Below the pieces are notes generated by a model. The model saw nothing but the letters and a program-made list of their open reading frames with translations, had not been told where the DNA came from and did not search any database. This document shows positions 12,315 through 25,369 of a stretch of 64,000 nt of DNA, piece after piece (position 1 is the stretch's first letter; each line of letters begins with the position of its first letter). A program made the translations under genes and the position numbers. Where the stretch lies: the NCBI RefSeq assembly GCF_902148855.1, contig NC_043961.1:9314692-9378691 (forward strand), read 5' to 3'. Source of the DNA: Sphaeramia orbicularis. Taxonomy: Eukaryota; Chordata; Actinopteri; Kurtiformes; Apogonidae.

Positions 12315-12420
12315 GCACATTTAACCGCTTGTGGGTAAAAACTGTGCTTGAGTTTTTAGGTTATTTTGTTGTTATTTTTCTGGTCCAGCCCATTTGAGTT
12401 CATAGTGAGTTGAACCCCTG
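11294..12420. mobile_element. Old hAT-like MITE split by a nested LINE tail
   Basis: The left end CAGGGGAGTCAAAC and right end GTTGAACCCCTG match the family at 5048. The body is interrupted at about 11812-12352 by an antisense LINE 3' end. Confidence 0.55.
11812..12352 (-). mobile_element. Antisense LINE 3' end with (GAATA)n tail
   Basis: A run of about 12 GAATA units (11812-11869) is followed by AGATCTTTATTGTCACTGTC and GTGCAAAA-type sequence. Read on the minus strand this is the classic fish Rex1/Babar-type end (GTGACAATAAAGATCT then TATTC repeats). A run of 22 G lies at 12294-12315. Confidence 0.55.
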
Positions 12421-12689
12421 AACATGAATATGAACATGACTTAGACAGCCCTGCGTTACACCACACTGCACATGAGCTGGTTCTTACCTCGATAAAAAAA
12501 AATTAGATTTAGAAGTGTCAGATCAAGGGTTAGATCATTTATCCTGTTTTTAGAGTTCATTCTTATTTGAAGTGTTCATACATCTGTAGACATTCTTATT
12601 TCTAGATTTAACTTTTCTAATTCAGTAGATCTCGTCCAGTGAACTTCTCTTGCTGCATGAACAGATGTTTTTCTGGTTTTCAGTCCCTT

Positions 12690-13260
12690 TTTCCTCAGAT
12701 TTACTGTTTTTATCTTGTTTTTAGACACCTCCTTTTTGCAGTGCATCCATCATACACCCTCCCAACTGTCCGTCAAGACGCTCCGCTGTCATCTCCAACT
12801 GCTTTTGTGGAGCTCTAATGCCAACGGACCTGAGGTGTGAGTCACACAGCACAGTTTCTGAGGTTCTGCTGTAACGTCCTGGAGGTGTGTGTGTGCGCTG
12901 CGTCTGCGCTGCTTCTATGACAGCGAGTGGCGGGCCTGTCATTCCTGGCCTCCTGCTTTCATCTAGATAATGTCTTATCAGGGCAGAGCAGCCTGTGCAC
13001 ACACACAGCGGCGGCAGCCACATCCCTGCCCAGCTGCCCACGCTACCACACACACCTCACCCTCCACCGTCTCAGAACCTTCCACTCTGAGCTCCATGCG
13101 TTCACCAACATCAGCTCTGTCTGGAGGAACACTTTGAGCTTCCTCCTGCAGATACAAACACGAAGCATTCCCCTCCATCTGTGATCATCTGCCGTTAACC
13201 TCCACCTGTCACAGAGAGCGACAGCATTCCCAGAATCCTCTGGGGCATCACCAGGACAGG
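12690..13260. promoter_or_regulatory. Candidate gata1 distal enhancer with paired GATA sites
   Basis: This is a GC-richer, non-repetitive island about 7.5 kb upstream of the gata1 start codon. At 12965-12979 it holds AGATAA and CTTATC three bases apart, an inverted double GATA site. CACCC- and CACAC-rich sequence follows. Upstream double GATA motifs are known to drive haematopoietic gata1 expression in mouse and zebrafish. Function here is inferred. Confidence 0.35.
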
Positions 13261-13309
13261 TGATGTGTTCAGTTCTAGAACAGCTGGTCTGTAAATGAAC
13301 CCACAGACA

Positions 13310-14485
13310 TGTTCTAAGGCAGGTTAGTTCAGGTTATACATTCAGTCCAATATGATCAGGACCAGGAAAATAATAAGTGAAAAAAGTCCAATTAAATTAG
13401 TGGTGCCAATCACAACAAACCCCGCCCCCTTGCATGTATTTTACCCATTATAAGTAAATGTGAGGATTTTTTTAAAAAAAATCATTAAAAATGTGAACTT
13501 TGACCTACTTTTCCCAAAATGTAATGACATCTGTTAAGGGACGGCTTGAGTCTCTGGATAATGTGAGTCACGCATGCATAGAAGCATTTATCTCTGTTGG
13601 CCATCTTTTATGACTCGCTACAACAACCTCACTTGGACGAACGACTCGCTTGATTCCCCTCCACCGCTCAGTTTCCCCCAGATTTAGATCAAAACGTTAA
13701 TCAGCTGAACAGACTCAGCTGTGAAAGAAACCGAAAGTAGACATAGAAATTGACTCTCAGAATCACCTCTGATCGTTAGAAACATACTCCTTCAATGTAA
13801 AGTCAAGTGTCTGCACTTTTACATAATTGGATTTATCCTAGTGAGGTTACCGTAGTGAGGCATAAAAGATGGCCGACAGATAAATACTTCTACGCATGAG
13901 AAACTCACATCATCCAGAGACCCAAATCTATTCAGGGTAACTGACAGTCTATAAACCCAATGGGATTAAATGAACTGAACCAATACTTTTGATGCTAAAA
14001 TGTAAACAAACAAACAAACCAAACCAAAAACTGGGTTAATTATGATCATATTTGCATCTACAAAGTTTCCTTAAAAATCTGAATAATATGAACAACTTGA
14101 AATGTCTGAAGGAAAATAAGTACGATTCTACCAATATTCTGCTTCAGTTTATCAGTTTATTATTTCCACATGTACATTATAATGTACAGATCTGATGACA
14201 GTGAATTTACAAATATACAAAACATTTAATAACAGGCAGAATATTGGTGAAATTATAACTACTTCTCTTACAAAATTTTAGATTGTTCATATTTGTTCAG
14301 ATTATTCACATTTTTTGTAAAAGTATAGTTAAATGTAAACATTTTCATGTAATTTCACTTTTTTACACCAAAACAAAGGGAAAACTTGCAGTTTTCATTA
14401 TTTCTAGGTTATTCTGATAATATTTCCCTGTTCTGACCCACGTTAGATCATATGTGTCTGAATGTGAACTTGAACACCCATGTTC
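13310..14485. mobile_element. Old hAT-like MITE containing a nested palindromic MITE
   Basis: The outer element shows the family interior (CAGGTTATACATTCAGTCC, GAACAACTTGAAATGTCTGA and so on). Inside it, 13551-13620 and 13852-13922 are inverted copies of one another (GTCTCTGGATAATGTGAGTC against its complement), with AAGATGGCC-type sequence in both arms. Confidence 0.5.
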
Positions 14486-14775
14486 CAAATTCAAAGCTTG
14501 AGCTGTGTTTGTTTGGATAATAATAGTTGGTGTAACAGTCAGGGCACTGAAAAGAATGTGGCATCAATAAAACCTTCTCCAACCTGATACTTGAATATGA
14601 GTGTTTTTTATTTCCTGTTGTCGCAAATATACAACATACTCAAAACTCAACCTATTTTATGTGCTTCAGTCAAATTAATGATCTCCACTTACTTTAGCAT
14701 CTACATGAAAGCAATAACACAAATAACAATTTTTTAAATATACTTGTATGAATATTCAGGCAATAAGGGGTTAAA

Positions 14776-14975
14776 ATGGTATCGACACCATTGATTGTTT
14801 ATATCTTCAGTGTCAGTTTTGCATTTCACACATTCATCCCACAGACTGGATTGGACCCTTTGGTGGGCTGGATAGGACCCTTTGATGGGCCGGATTGGAC
14901 CCTTTGGTGGGCTGGATTGGACCCTTTGGTGGGCCAGATTTGGCCCCCAGGCCATATGTTTAACACCTGTGTTTG
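14776..14975. repeat. Four-copy 22-bp repeat at a MITE end
   Basis: A unit close to GGATTGGACCCTTTGGTGGGCT is present four times in tandem (about 14849-14937). The same unit occurs once in related MITE ends at 23383, 26617 and 32465, so this is a local expansion of a transposon end. Confidence 0.6.
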
Positions 14976-16130
14976 AAGGTGTCAATCCAGTCTAGATCAG
15001 CTCCAAGCATTAAATTCACTGGTACCCATGAAGTTTTCAGAAATATTCCTGTATTTATTCCTAATTACACACATCAGTAACGACCTTTGACCAGGTGTAA
15101 TGATACACTTTATAGTGTTGAACATAAAAAACAAAAGGCCCTAATTCTTCCACCTGTTTTTCTCCCCTGATTTCCCTGAAAACTGTAAATGAACAAAGCC
15201 AGAGGAAAGTTATGGAGCTGCTTTGACTATCAAATAAGTGCAACAGTGTGAGGTTTGTGCGCCGCCGGGCCGTGTCCGGACCATATCTCCATCCATGATT
15301 GCAGCTTCTCTCCTCATTTGCATTACTGTGTTCCACTCTAAGCTTTACTGGACCACAAAGAAATTGAGCTTTTGCATTTTCTATTTGCTTTGTTCAAATG
15401 TCTGTCGAACTCTTTTCCATGTGGGCTGGGTCTTATCAGGGACCGTATGCACATTTCATTAACAGACAAAAAGCACCCGTCCTTCATGACGCCTGCCCTG
15501 GACAACTGAACCGGTCCTTTATATTTATGTGGAGATGTCTTTGGTCACTTCACTGTAGGATAACTGACATGGATCTTCCTCTTTGGAAACCATCTTATCA
15601 ATGCTACAAAACTATGAACTATTCTGTTTTATGGTCTGTCTGCATCTATGTATGTCTTTGCATATCGAATTATAAATAAAAATAAATAAATACACAATTA
15701 ATAGAAGAGCAGAGGAACCAAAAGATGACCCCTTCACCTTTAATTTAACGTCCAGAATTTAAATCCTACTTTATCATTAAAGTTTTTTTTTTTATTTTTG
15801 TTTTTGACAAGAAACACACAAACATACATGAGTTTAACAGGTAACACACACACACACACACACACACTACACAGGCAGGACAATGGAACAGAACACTAGG
15901 AATAGCATTATAATAAAATTAAAAAAAAGAAAAAACACATCTGGAATAAAATAAGATAATGTACAGAATTTAAAATGGGGGGGGTATTCATGTATGATCG
16001 TACTTTTATTATGGGGAACTAGTCAGTTGAATTTGAATAAAATGTACGAGGTGGGAGCAGAACTAAAGCAGACTTGGACCAGAACTGGACCAAACCTGGA
16101 CCACACCTGAGGCAGCCCTGGACCAGACCT
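14976..16130. other. Intergenic stretch, no gene recognised
   Basis: Only short open frames occur, with no family resemblance. There are CTTATC (GATA-type) sites at 15432 and 15594, and a (CA)n run at 15845-15867. Confidence 0.5.
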
Positions 16131-16134
16131 GGAC

Positions 16135-16551
16135 CTGCAAAAAAAGAATATCTGATTCAGATAAACTGACTTGAATGTGGAATATTTATCTGAAAGGTCA
16201 TTTTTTAGATTTATTTACTTATTTAGACTTAATCTTGTCCCGATTATTTGACTTGTTCCAATAATGTTCATCTTGATCTGAACCCCACTTAGATATTACA
16301 ACTAATTTATCAATTAATCAATCAAACTTTATTTGTGTAGCACTTTTCATACATATTACATGTAGCACAAAGTGCTTTACATCAAGCCCCCACTGTTCCA
16401 TGTTGCAAATAGAAATAAATATAAAAGTAGGAGAGTAAAGCAATGTTAAAAAGTATGTGTGTATATATATATACACACACACACACACATATACATACAT
16501 ACATATGTAAATATATCCAGAGTAGTGTGTGTGTGTGTGTATATGTATGTG

Positions 16552-16640
<89 letters not shown>

Positions 16641-16953
16641 TGTAGGTTAAAAAAAAAGTCTTACTATGAGACTTGTAACAAGTATATTCTGCTTAAAATA
16701 AGTATTTAATCATTCTATAATCATTACATAATATTTTCTTTTTTATTTATTTCTTTTTTATAATTTTATTTTTCAAGGTTTTGTACTTAAAAAAAAGGTA
16801 AAATAACAAGAACATTTAAATATTTTCTTATTTTAATAAACTTGATTACTGTAATTTTCTTACTGCACTGGCAGATAATTGTACTTGGAATAAGACGTTA
16901 GCACCCAATAATGACTCGAATGTTCCTCTTTTTGTACAGGCCTTTTTTGCAGT
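16135..16953. mobile_element. Palindromic MITE with nested LINE tail and (TA)n
   Basis: The ends CTGCAAAAAAAG and CTTTTTTGCAGTG resemble the CACTGCAAAAA family. Inner arms are related to 30309-30902. Nested inside are an antisense LINE tail (about 16311-16400, with AAAGTGCTTTACAT) and a TG/TA microsatellite (about 16450-16636, with about 40 TA units at 16556-16636). Confidence 0.5.
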
Positions 16954-17149
16954 GTAATGGCATATCTACCCATTCTCCAATAGTTGTATTAATTTGTTTC
17001 CAAAAACAGGACACTCCCACAGAAGGTGGAAGTAGAAGTCTGTGTCATCCACACATTTCCAAATCCTGCTTTAGATCAAAAACACACTTAGTTTTTCAGA
17101 TCTGTCATCTCTGCACTCACAAGTTAAGGGTTTTTTTCTGTGTGGACTG

Positions 17150-17365
17150 AAGAGGTGTGTCTTCCACTAAGTTGTCCCTGACCCCTCCCTCCCACGGTTT
17201 GTGTCTGAAGCCCTAAACTTCGCTGGTGGTTGGAGAAGCTCTTCTTGTATCAATCGGCCTGTTCTGACATAGACGGTGACGCTGAGCCGCCTTCCACCTG
17301 CTCACAGACGTTTACCCTCAGTCCTGCTTTGGCCTCATCCTCACTCCTCTGTGGCATCCACTCAG
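17150..17365 (+). other. Candidate 5' non-coding exon of gata1
   Basis: This is a unique, GC-richer stretch ending in CCACTCAG followed by GTAAGAG at 17366, a strong splice donor, 3.3 kb before the acceptor of the first gata1 coding exon. gata1 genes have a non-coding first exon. The next bases belong to a LINE-like tail, so the donor could be chance. Confidence 0.25.
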
Positions 17366-17700
17366 GTAAGAGAAGAGAAGATAAGATAAAATCTACTTTA
17401 CTGATCCACTTAAGGGGAAATTAAACTGTACAGCAGCACAAGACAAGAAACAGCAAATACAACAGAAAAAGAAAAATAAACTAAAAGTGACAAAACTATC
17501 AATAACAATAATAAATAAAGTAATGCATGTGCAGTAGGTGACTTTTCTAAGTGTACGTTTGCAGATGTAAAGTGTGTTGAAGCCACTCTGCTGCTGCTGT
17601 TCAGTGTGATGGCACTAAGGTCAGATCAGGCGTCCTCAGCTTCAACCTCCTGATGGTCTAGTTCTTCTGGAGACACTGCTGCAGAACCTGCAGAATCCAA
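17366..17700 (-). mobile_element. Antisense LINE 3' region (Rex1/Babar-like)
   Basis: AAGATAAGATAAAATCTACTT and TTACTGATCCACTTAAGGGG, followed by ACAGCAGCACAAGAC, read on the minus strand as a Rex-type 3' UTR with an AATAAA-like end. I see no intact coding sequence. Confidence 0.45.
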
Positions 17701-19570
17701 TTGATCTAATAAAAAAATAACTGGTTTCTGCTTCTGAAATTAGTGTGGATTTAGTATGACGCCAAGCTCTTTATCGCTTGATTAACTGTGACATGTAGAT
17801 ATGAGGAGAGGACTGAGCTTTAATGACACAGATTCTGCATTTGGAACAAAACCAAACCATATTCTGAAGGTTTTTTATTTCTATTCGACCTCCTACATGT
17901 TCTCATGCATCTGATTCCAGTTCTGTTTTTACTGAACTTTACATACAGTTAGATTAATTTACACCAATCAGTAAAATATGATCAATAATAAGATTTTCAT
18001 ATTACAAAACCTAATCTCCAGTTAATTAATCATATCTTTCTGCATTGTTCGTCACAGGCATTTAAGAAGAAAATAATTAACACATTATTGCTTTTTTTAG
18101 AGAAACTTCACCATGGTGTCTGTTGTGTTTTATATTTGTCTCATTTCTACTCTGATAGATTTCTATGAATCAGATGAGATTAGTTTTACTCTGGATATAT
18201 TTAGCCTTATAATAAACCCATCTATCAGACTTTATCAGACTTTATCAGACACTATCAGCCTCTTCTCCTTCCTCTACAGATATGCAGTGAAAATGCACTT
18301 GACCATTATTGAATTCACAAACATCAACTGTATTTCTGCTGTTGGATTTGATTGGATTCAGCTTTTGAGAGCAATTTATTAATAAATGATCTCATTTAAA
18401 GAGAGAAAGTGAAGAACTCAAACCTGAATGACTCTCATAAACTACCTCCAAAATGGGGAAACAATCATATTTTTCATTTTCAATCTTAGATCATTTTTAA
18501 TTGGCGTCAGGTTTTTCGTCGTACTCTCACTCTTGGTGCAGACATAGTTGAATTTCTGTTTCTGTTGTGGTGTTTGTCCAAACTGTACGACGTCCCTGAG
18601 GACATGTCTTTTGCATTCTTTCAACTGGCACACCTATTACACAAAGGCCACTGGGAACCGTTTGGTCACTGGCTGTGTCACTTCATTTATAGACCAATTT
18701 ATTTTTAGTTTTCACTTTCAGCCACAGTCAAATGAGGATCCTAGAAAAGGAAGTTTAAAGAAGCCTGCTGTCGAGAGATCGTGTCCCTGATAACTTCAAG
18801 TTACACCGGTTGTCGAACAGCGAAAAAGGTTCTGATCTGAAAATCAAAGTTTCAGTGAAGCAGAGCTCCAGTGGTTTCTGTCGAACACATGAAATTAAAC
18901 AGACAGAAAAAGTCACATTAATTTTATAATTCTTGCTTTAGTCCAGTGTTGGTCAAACTGTGGGGCAGGTCCCTCTGGGGGGTGTGAAGTCTTCCCAAGG
19001 GGGTCATGGATCAGTCCTGGGTGTTTTTTTTGTTCTTCAGGTCAGAACGTGTACCAGGTGGAAATAATGTTTGATGGTTGGAGCACCCTGGACTCATTTA
19101 TGGACGTCCACCAAACCAATGTACTGCCATGGTGATCTGTCACTAGACTAGACAAAGAGTTTAGGTTTGGACAATGGACAAGGACTGGACTGGAAAAGAC
19201 ACATGGACACACATGTTTGTGTTTTGGACCAGTTTGGACTTTAATGTTCTCAGATGTCAAATGGAAACGGGCTCATTGACCCACTGATATTGGTCACATG
19301 TTCATCTGTGGAACCAACATGTGTTTGTTGAACTAAAAAAAAGTAAACTTTATTGTCAGAGTTGGAGATAATTGGACATTTATTATTTTTTATTTGGAAA
19401 AGTATTGTCTCGGAGCAGTCTAGTTGAGTTTATTTGTATTATTCAAACAAAAATCGAAGTTATTTTTAACTTGAACTACAAATAATTCGAGGAAAAACAA
19501 AAAGTATTGATACAATATTGATGTTTCTGTCAGTAACAGTTAGAATTGAACCACTGGCACAATGTTGTTG
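17701..19570. other. Intergenic stretch, no gene recognised
   Basis: This is AT-rich with no convincing exon. A hAT-type end (GTGTTGGTCAAACTGTGGGG) is present near 18950. Confidence 0.5.
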
Positions 19571-19574
19571 GGGT

Positions 19575-20540
19575 TGAGGGCGGACTGGAGGTTTATGGTC
19601 CTCCAAAGGGGGACTGGTGGATTATGGTCCTCCAACAGGGGACTAGAGGTTTAAGGTCCTCCAACGGGGGACTGGAGGATTATGGTCCTCCAACGGGGAA
19701 CTGGAGGTTTATGGTCCTCCAAAGGGGGACTGGTGGTTTATGGTCCTTCAAAGGGGGACTGGAGGATTATGGTCCTCCAACGGGGAACTGGAGGTTTATG
19801 GTCCTCCAAAGGGGGACTGGTGGATTATGGTCCTCCAACAGGGGACTAGAGGTTTAAGGTCCTCCAACGGGGGACTGGAGGATTATGGTCCTCCAACGGG
19901 GAACTGGAGGTTTAAGGTCCTCCAAAGGGGGACTGGAGGTTTATGGTCCTCCAAAGGGGGACTGGAGGATTATGGTCCTCCAACGGGGAACTAGAGGTTT
20001 ATGGTCCTCCAAAGGGGACTGGTGGATTATGGTCCTCCAACAGGGGACTAGAAGTTTAAGGTCCTCCAAAGGGGGACTGGAGGTTTATGGTCCTCCAAAG
20101 GGGGACTGGTGGATTATGGTCCTCCAACAGGGAACTAGAGGTTTAAGGTCCTCCAAAGGGGGGACTGGAGGTTTATGGTCCTCCAAAGGGGGACTGGAGG
20201 TTTAAGGTCCTCCAAAGGGGGACTGGAGGTTTATGGTCCTCCAAAGGGGGACTGGAGGATTATGGTCTTTCAAAGGGGGACTGGAGGATTATGGTCCTCC
20301 AAAGGGGGACTGGAGGTTTATGGTCCTCCAAAGGGGGACTGGAGGTTTATGGTCCTCTGAAGGGGGACTGGAGGATTATGGTCCTCTGAAGGGGGACTGG
20401 AGGATTATGGTCCTCCAAAGGGGGACAGGAGGATTATGGTCCTCCAACGGGGGACTGGAGGTTTAAGGTCCTCCAAAGGGGGACTGGAGGTTTATGGTCC
20501 TCCAAAGGGGGACTGGAGGTTTATGGTCCTCCAAAGGGGG
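19575..20540 (+). repeat. 29-bp minisatellite, about 33 copies, upstream of gata1 coding exons
   Basis: The unit is close to GGAGGTTTATGG then TCCTCCAAAGGGGGACT. Variants differ mainly at TTTA/ATTA, ATGG/AAGG and CAAAG/CAACG/CTGAA. Each unit has a short GGAGG/CCTCC inverted repeat. The order of variants repeats with a 203-bp (seven-unit) period between 19591 and 19794. The array ends about 95 bases before the gata1 acceptor. Long open frames through it arise because the unit has few stops. Confidence 0.9.
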
Positions 20541-20653
20541 CCCACAGACACAGACACAGACAGAACCGCTGCTTTAGTAAATGATGTTAATGTGATGCAT
20601 TTCCTCCCATTCTGTTGGATTTTCCCGCCCCAGGTCGAGGTTTTTCCGTCAGT

Positions 20654-21773
20654 ATGGAGGATTCTTCAGAGCAGTCCCACTGGGCGTCTCCATCCCTGCT
20701 GGGCTCAGATCCTCTGGCCGGGTTCTCCTCGGAGCCGGGCCTCCTGCCTCCTGGGGAGGACAGTGAGGCCTTCTTCTCTGGTTCGGACGCAGACTACACC
20801 CTGCCTTCATTCTTCTCCAACCCGAGTCGAACACCGTCCACGTACAGACACAGCTCAGGTCAGTGTGTCCACCTCCTCACCAGCCTCTAATTCAGTCATT
20901 CACAAGAACAAGTATGTGTCTGCAAGGACTTAGAACAGACAGTTAATTAGAAACAGCAAATAAAGCAATTTACAAACTGGTATTATGCTAATATTAATAA
21001 ATGTACAATAATTAGTCAAAGGACCTGATATGAATGACTTTTAAAACCACATGTCACAGTTAACAGAACATAAATCTAGTGATCTACCATTAAATTAATA
21101 TCAAAATGTAATGAAACACTACTCACTTTTCCATTGACCCTAAGATTGCGTGAATATAACTTACACATAAATATTTGTCTAATTTAAAAATGACAGTTTC
21201 ACCAAAGCTCTTGTTTTTCACTGAATTGTTGTTGTTGTTAGAGGTGGTTTTTCTTAGTTAAATTGGTATATGACACAAAACTGTAATGGAAAGACCTTTT
21301 AGTCCAACTAGAGTCACATGACCAAAACAAACAGATGTTGATGGATGTTAGAAAAAGAGAAGAAGAAGAGTTTAAACCAAACATGTGTGGGTATGTGTGG
21401 ACACACCAGGAAACCACATCATTTTAGAATTTAGTAGGAGATAGAGGGGTAACAAGCATTCTAGATTCAAACAACAGAGAAATACAAGCATTTTCCAGGA
21501 CCTAGAGGGCGCTATGACAAAAATATGAATATATCTGTAAATCAGCCTGATATTATGTTCATCACCATGTTTGTGGAATGATTTCTCATGACATCTTACA
21601 ATAATAAATAAACTAATCATTACATTTGGGATTTAATGGAAAAACTAACTTTACACACTTCTGTTTTTAACACATTTAGTAAATATGGGTAATATTTTAA
21701 TATTGTATTTTTTTCAATCAATGTGAAGCACTTTGGGCTACAATTTCTGTATGAAAGGTGCTATACAATAAAG

Positions 21774-21819
<46 letters not shown>

Positions 21820-24800
21820 TATTATTATTATTATTAAAGTTTTGCTCCTATGTTGAATGGAAAAGAGACTAGTGTTTTTATGTGATCTTAAATAAGTAAC
21901 AGAAAAACAGTGCTAATATTTTTTGTGAATTTACAGTAATGAGAGCATCTTTTTCAATTATTAACTATTATTATTTTCCTCTTATGCCTATAAATCCCTT
22001 TAAATACCTCTATGTCTTACATACTAAACCTTTGGACTGTGATGTGGTGCAGGACTGTGACATGTGGTATATGGTTGCTGGTTTCTGGTGCCTGTTTGCT
22101 CAGTCCAGGACTGTGACATAACCCCGCCTTCCTTTCTGTGTTCACAGTCCGCCAGGTGTTCCCCTCCCCAGGTCTCCTCAGTAACTTCCAGCTGCTGGAT
22201 GCCCCCAGCAGCCACTCCCTGACCTCCCCTTACAACCCCCAGTCGTCCTCGTCCACCTGGAGCAGCAGTCCTCTGTCCAGGACGTCCTTGTACACCCCCG
22301 GCCTTGCCTCCACCTTCAGCACCTCCAGAGACGGGTACTCCTCTCCGAGCAGAGAGGGCAGGGAGAGCCCCCGGCTGCAGGAGGCCCTCAAGGCTGAACG
22401 CCTGAGCCCGCTGGGGGGGGCGGGGACCAGCAGCAGTTTTCTGAACTTGACCCCCGCTGCTGGGGGTGTGTACACTCCCCCCACCCACCCACACATGCTG
22501 AACCCCTACAGCACATACATGAGCAGTCCACAGGAATACAGCTCTAGCAGCCTCTACTCCAGTCCAGGGGTGTGGATTAACCCCTCGTATTCCCCAAAAC
22601 TGCGCAACAAGCTCAGGATATCCACACCAGGTAGGAACACACATGTGATATGTGTGGAGCGTTCACTAAAGCATTTTAGTTTAGTTCCACATTCAAGCCC
22701 AGTATGATCTGAAACGGGCCAGACCAGTCAATAATAAGACTTAAAAAAGTCAAACTCATATTAACTTATTATTAACTTCCTATTACCTTTCAACCAGAAC
22801 ACCTGGAAACATTGTACATGTCAGATGTGCAATGTGTGTACGAAAATCCAATAAAAAGATTTATATATAAATATTAAAAAAGTCAAATTACATTATGAAA
22901 TGTTTACATCTACAAAGTTTCCTTAAAAATCTGAAAAACATGAATAACCTGAAATGTCTTAAGAAAAATAAGCACAATTGTACCCATATTCTGTCTCAGT
23001 TTATCATTTACACATGTACATTACAACTTACATTACAAATACAAACACACAAACATTTAGTAATGGGTAGAATACATATTGGGACAATTACACGTATTTT
23101 CTTAAAGCATTTCATGTTCATATTGTTCAGGTTATTCACATTTTTTTTGAAGAATAGTTTTTAAATGTAAACATTTTCATGTAATTTTACCTTTTTACAC
23201 GAAAACAAAGAGAACATTGCAGTTTTTTATTATTTAAATGTTATTATGACATTATTTTACTGGTTCTGACCCACTTTAGATCATATTGGTCTGAATGTGG
23301 GACCTGAACTGAAATCATTTGAACATCCTTGATTGTTAATATCTTCAGTGTAATTTTGCATTTCACACCATCATCCCTCAGGCTGGATCGGACCCTTTGG
23401 TGGGCCAGTTTTGGCCCCATGGGCTGCATGTTTGACACCTGTGACTTAAAGAATCTGATCTGTGTCCAGTCCAGATGTGGTTGTTAAATAAGGAGTGTGA
23501 TCTTTAACCTCTTTAGACCCAGTAAACAAACCAAACACTGTCCACTGCAAAGACGTTCCATAAAAAAAATAAATATAAATGAACCTGAAAAACTGGAGCC
23601 AAACCCTTCTGTTCCCTGGGTCTGAGGAAGTTAAATTAAACATTTATCCAGCGTAGATGAGAGGTCATTAAGTGTTTTTGTTTATTTTAAAATGTCATCT
23701 AATTCTTACTCTGAAATATTAACTCTATGAATCATTGTTGTATTAAATGGTGGAACTTTTGCTCATTTGCCCAAACTACGAGACTACATGATTAAAGGTT
23801 AAGACATGATTATTCTTCTTGAAAATGGATGAGTTTAAACATGGTTGACTTTCTGAACAGAGGCCAGAGAGTGTGTGAACTGTGGAGCCACGGCTACGCC
23901 CCTGTGGCGCCGGGATGGAACAGGCCACTACCTGTGCAACGCCTGCGGACTGTACCACAAGATGAACGGCCAAAACAGACCTCTGATCCGCCCCAAGAAG
24001 AGACTGGTAAGACAAAAGAAGAACTATCAACCCACTGGTTCCGAACTGTTTTACTCCTGACTCCATTTTAACATCACAAACTTCTGTCGAACCCAGACAT
24101 TCAAACAGAGATTGCTCAAATTAATTTCTTTTTGATCCTGTAATAGTTTTCTATCCTATGTTTCAAATACAGGTTAATGTTAGAGGACATTTAGTCTATA
24201 TAATGTATATTATTCTGGACGGAGGCAGTAAAGCCAGGTATAGACTACTGCACAAAGGGGGAATTGGATTTTCCTTGGTCTGGATATGTACAGTCAGTCC
24301 AGCTTGGATTTACAAGGCTGACAATTAACACTGAACAAACAAGAACTCAAACTATGAATTATGAAAGAGCTGCAGCATCTGAAACCGACCACAATGAACA
24401 TTTGACAGAATAAACCGAACCACAGTGCTGCAGTTTCACACTCACAGTTTGTCTGCTATGGATTGGGATTGGTTCTGTCAACTCAACACAGATTTTTATT
24501 AGGAAGGTTTTATTTTTATTTTTATCAATCACTATAATTTTTAGGTGACCTCATTTGAATTCCAGGCGACCCCACATGGGGTACCAACCCCAAGGCTGAA
24601 AAATGCTGCATTAATGTTTAAAAAAACTGATAAAATGTGATCAACCAAGGAAAGCCTCTCAGATGCAGTATGACCGTCACCCTAACCTGTTTGTCTGGGT
24701 CCCTGTTTGGTTCAGATTGTCAGTAAACGGGCCGGAACACTGTGTGCCAACTGTCACACAAGCACAACAACACTGTGGAGACGCAACGCCAATGGAGAAC

Positions 24801-25310
24801 CAGTGTGTAACGCCTGTGGACTCTACTTCAAACTGCACAACGTAAGTCAGTGTCCTGGAAAACACTGAAGATCACATCTAAACATACATGTTCCACATCA
24901 TCACATGGAGCAGGACTGTCAGAGGTCAGTCCAGTTCAGGCAGCTTGATCTGCAGTGGGCGGGGCCAGAAAAACACTAACAGAATAACAGATCCCCCTGA
25001 AACCTAGGAAGTAAAAGGTTTGTCTTTTTACATTAAATAATTGCATTGATTGGAAACATCATGACACAACAATTTTTTCAGTTACGTCTTTTTAGTTTTG
25101 CTTTGTATGGGATGTCCTTTGCAGTGGACAAGTTTTTTTTTTTTTTTTTTTTTGGGGTAAAGCTGTGAAAATCTTGTCCCCTACAAAGGACAAAAATGTA
25201 TTGCTGGGTCTCAGGAGGATATAAAGAATGTCAACTCCAAACTTTCCTCCATGTTTTACAGTTAAAAAAAAAAAAAACATTATGAAAATGTTGACATCTA
25301 CAAACTACCC

Positions 25311-25369
<59 letters not shown>

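Noticed and set aside
12721-13184. Several mid-sized open frames in the GC-rich island
   Set aside because: They have no family match or splice logic. Open frames are expected in GC-rich DNA, so the region is better read as regulatory.
16443-16709. Open frames rich in YIYIYI and CVCVCV
   Set aside because: Artefacts of TA and TG microsatellites; the same holds near 45400-45475.
19546-20466. Long overlapping open frames with repeated GDWRFMVLQRG-type peptides
   Set aside because: They are translations of the 29-bp minisatellite in successive frames. There is no start context, splice signal or protein family.
22024-22644. 206-codon minus-strand frame
   Set aside because: It lies antisense to the conserved gata1 exon 22148-22630, whose protein matches GATA1; the antisense frame matches nothing.
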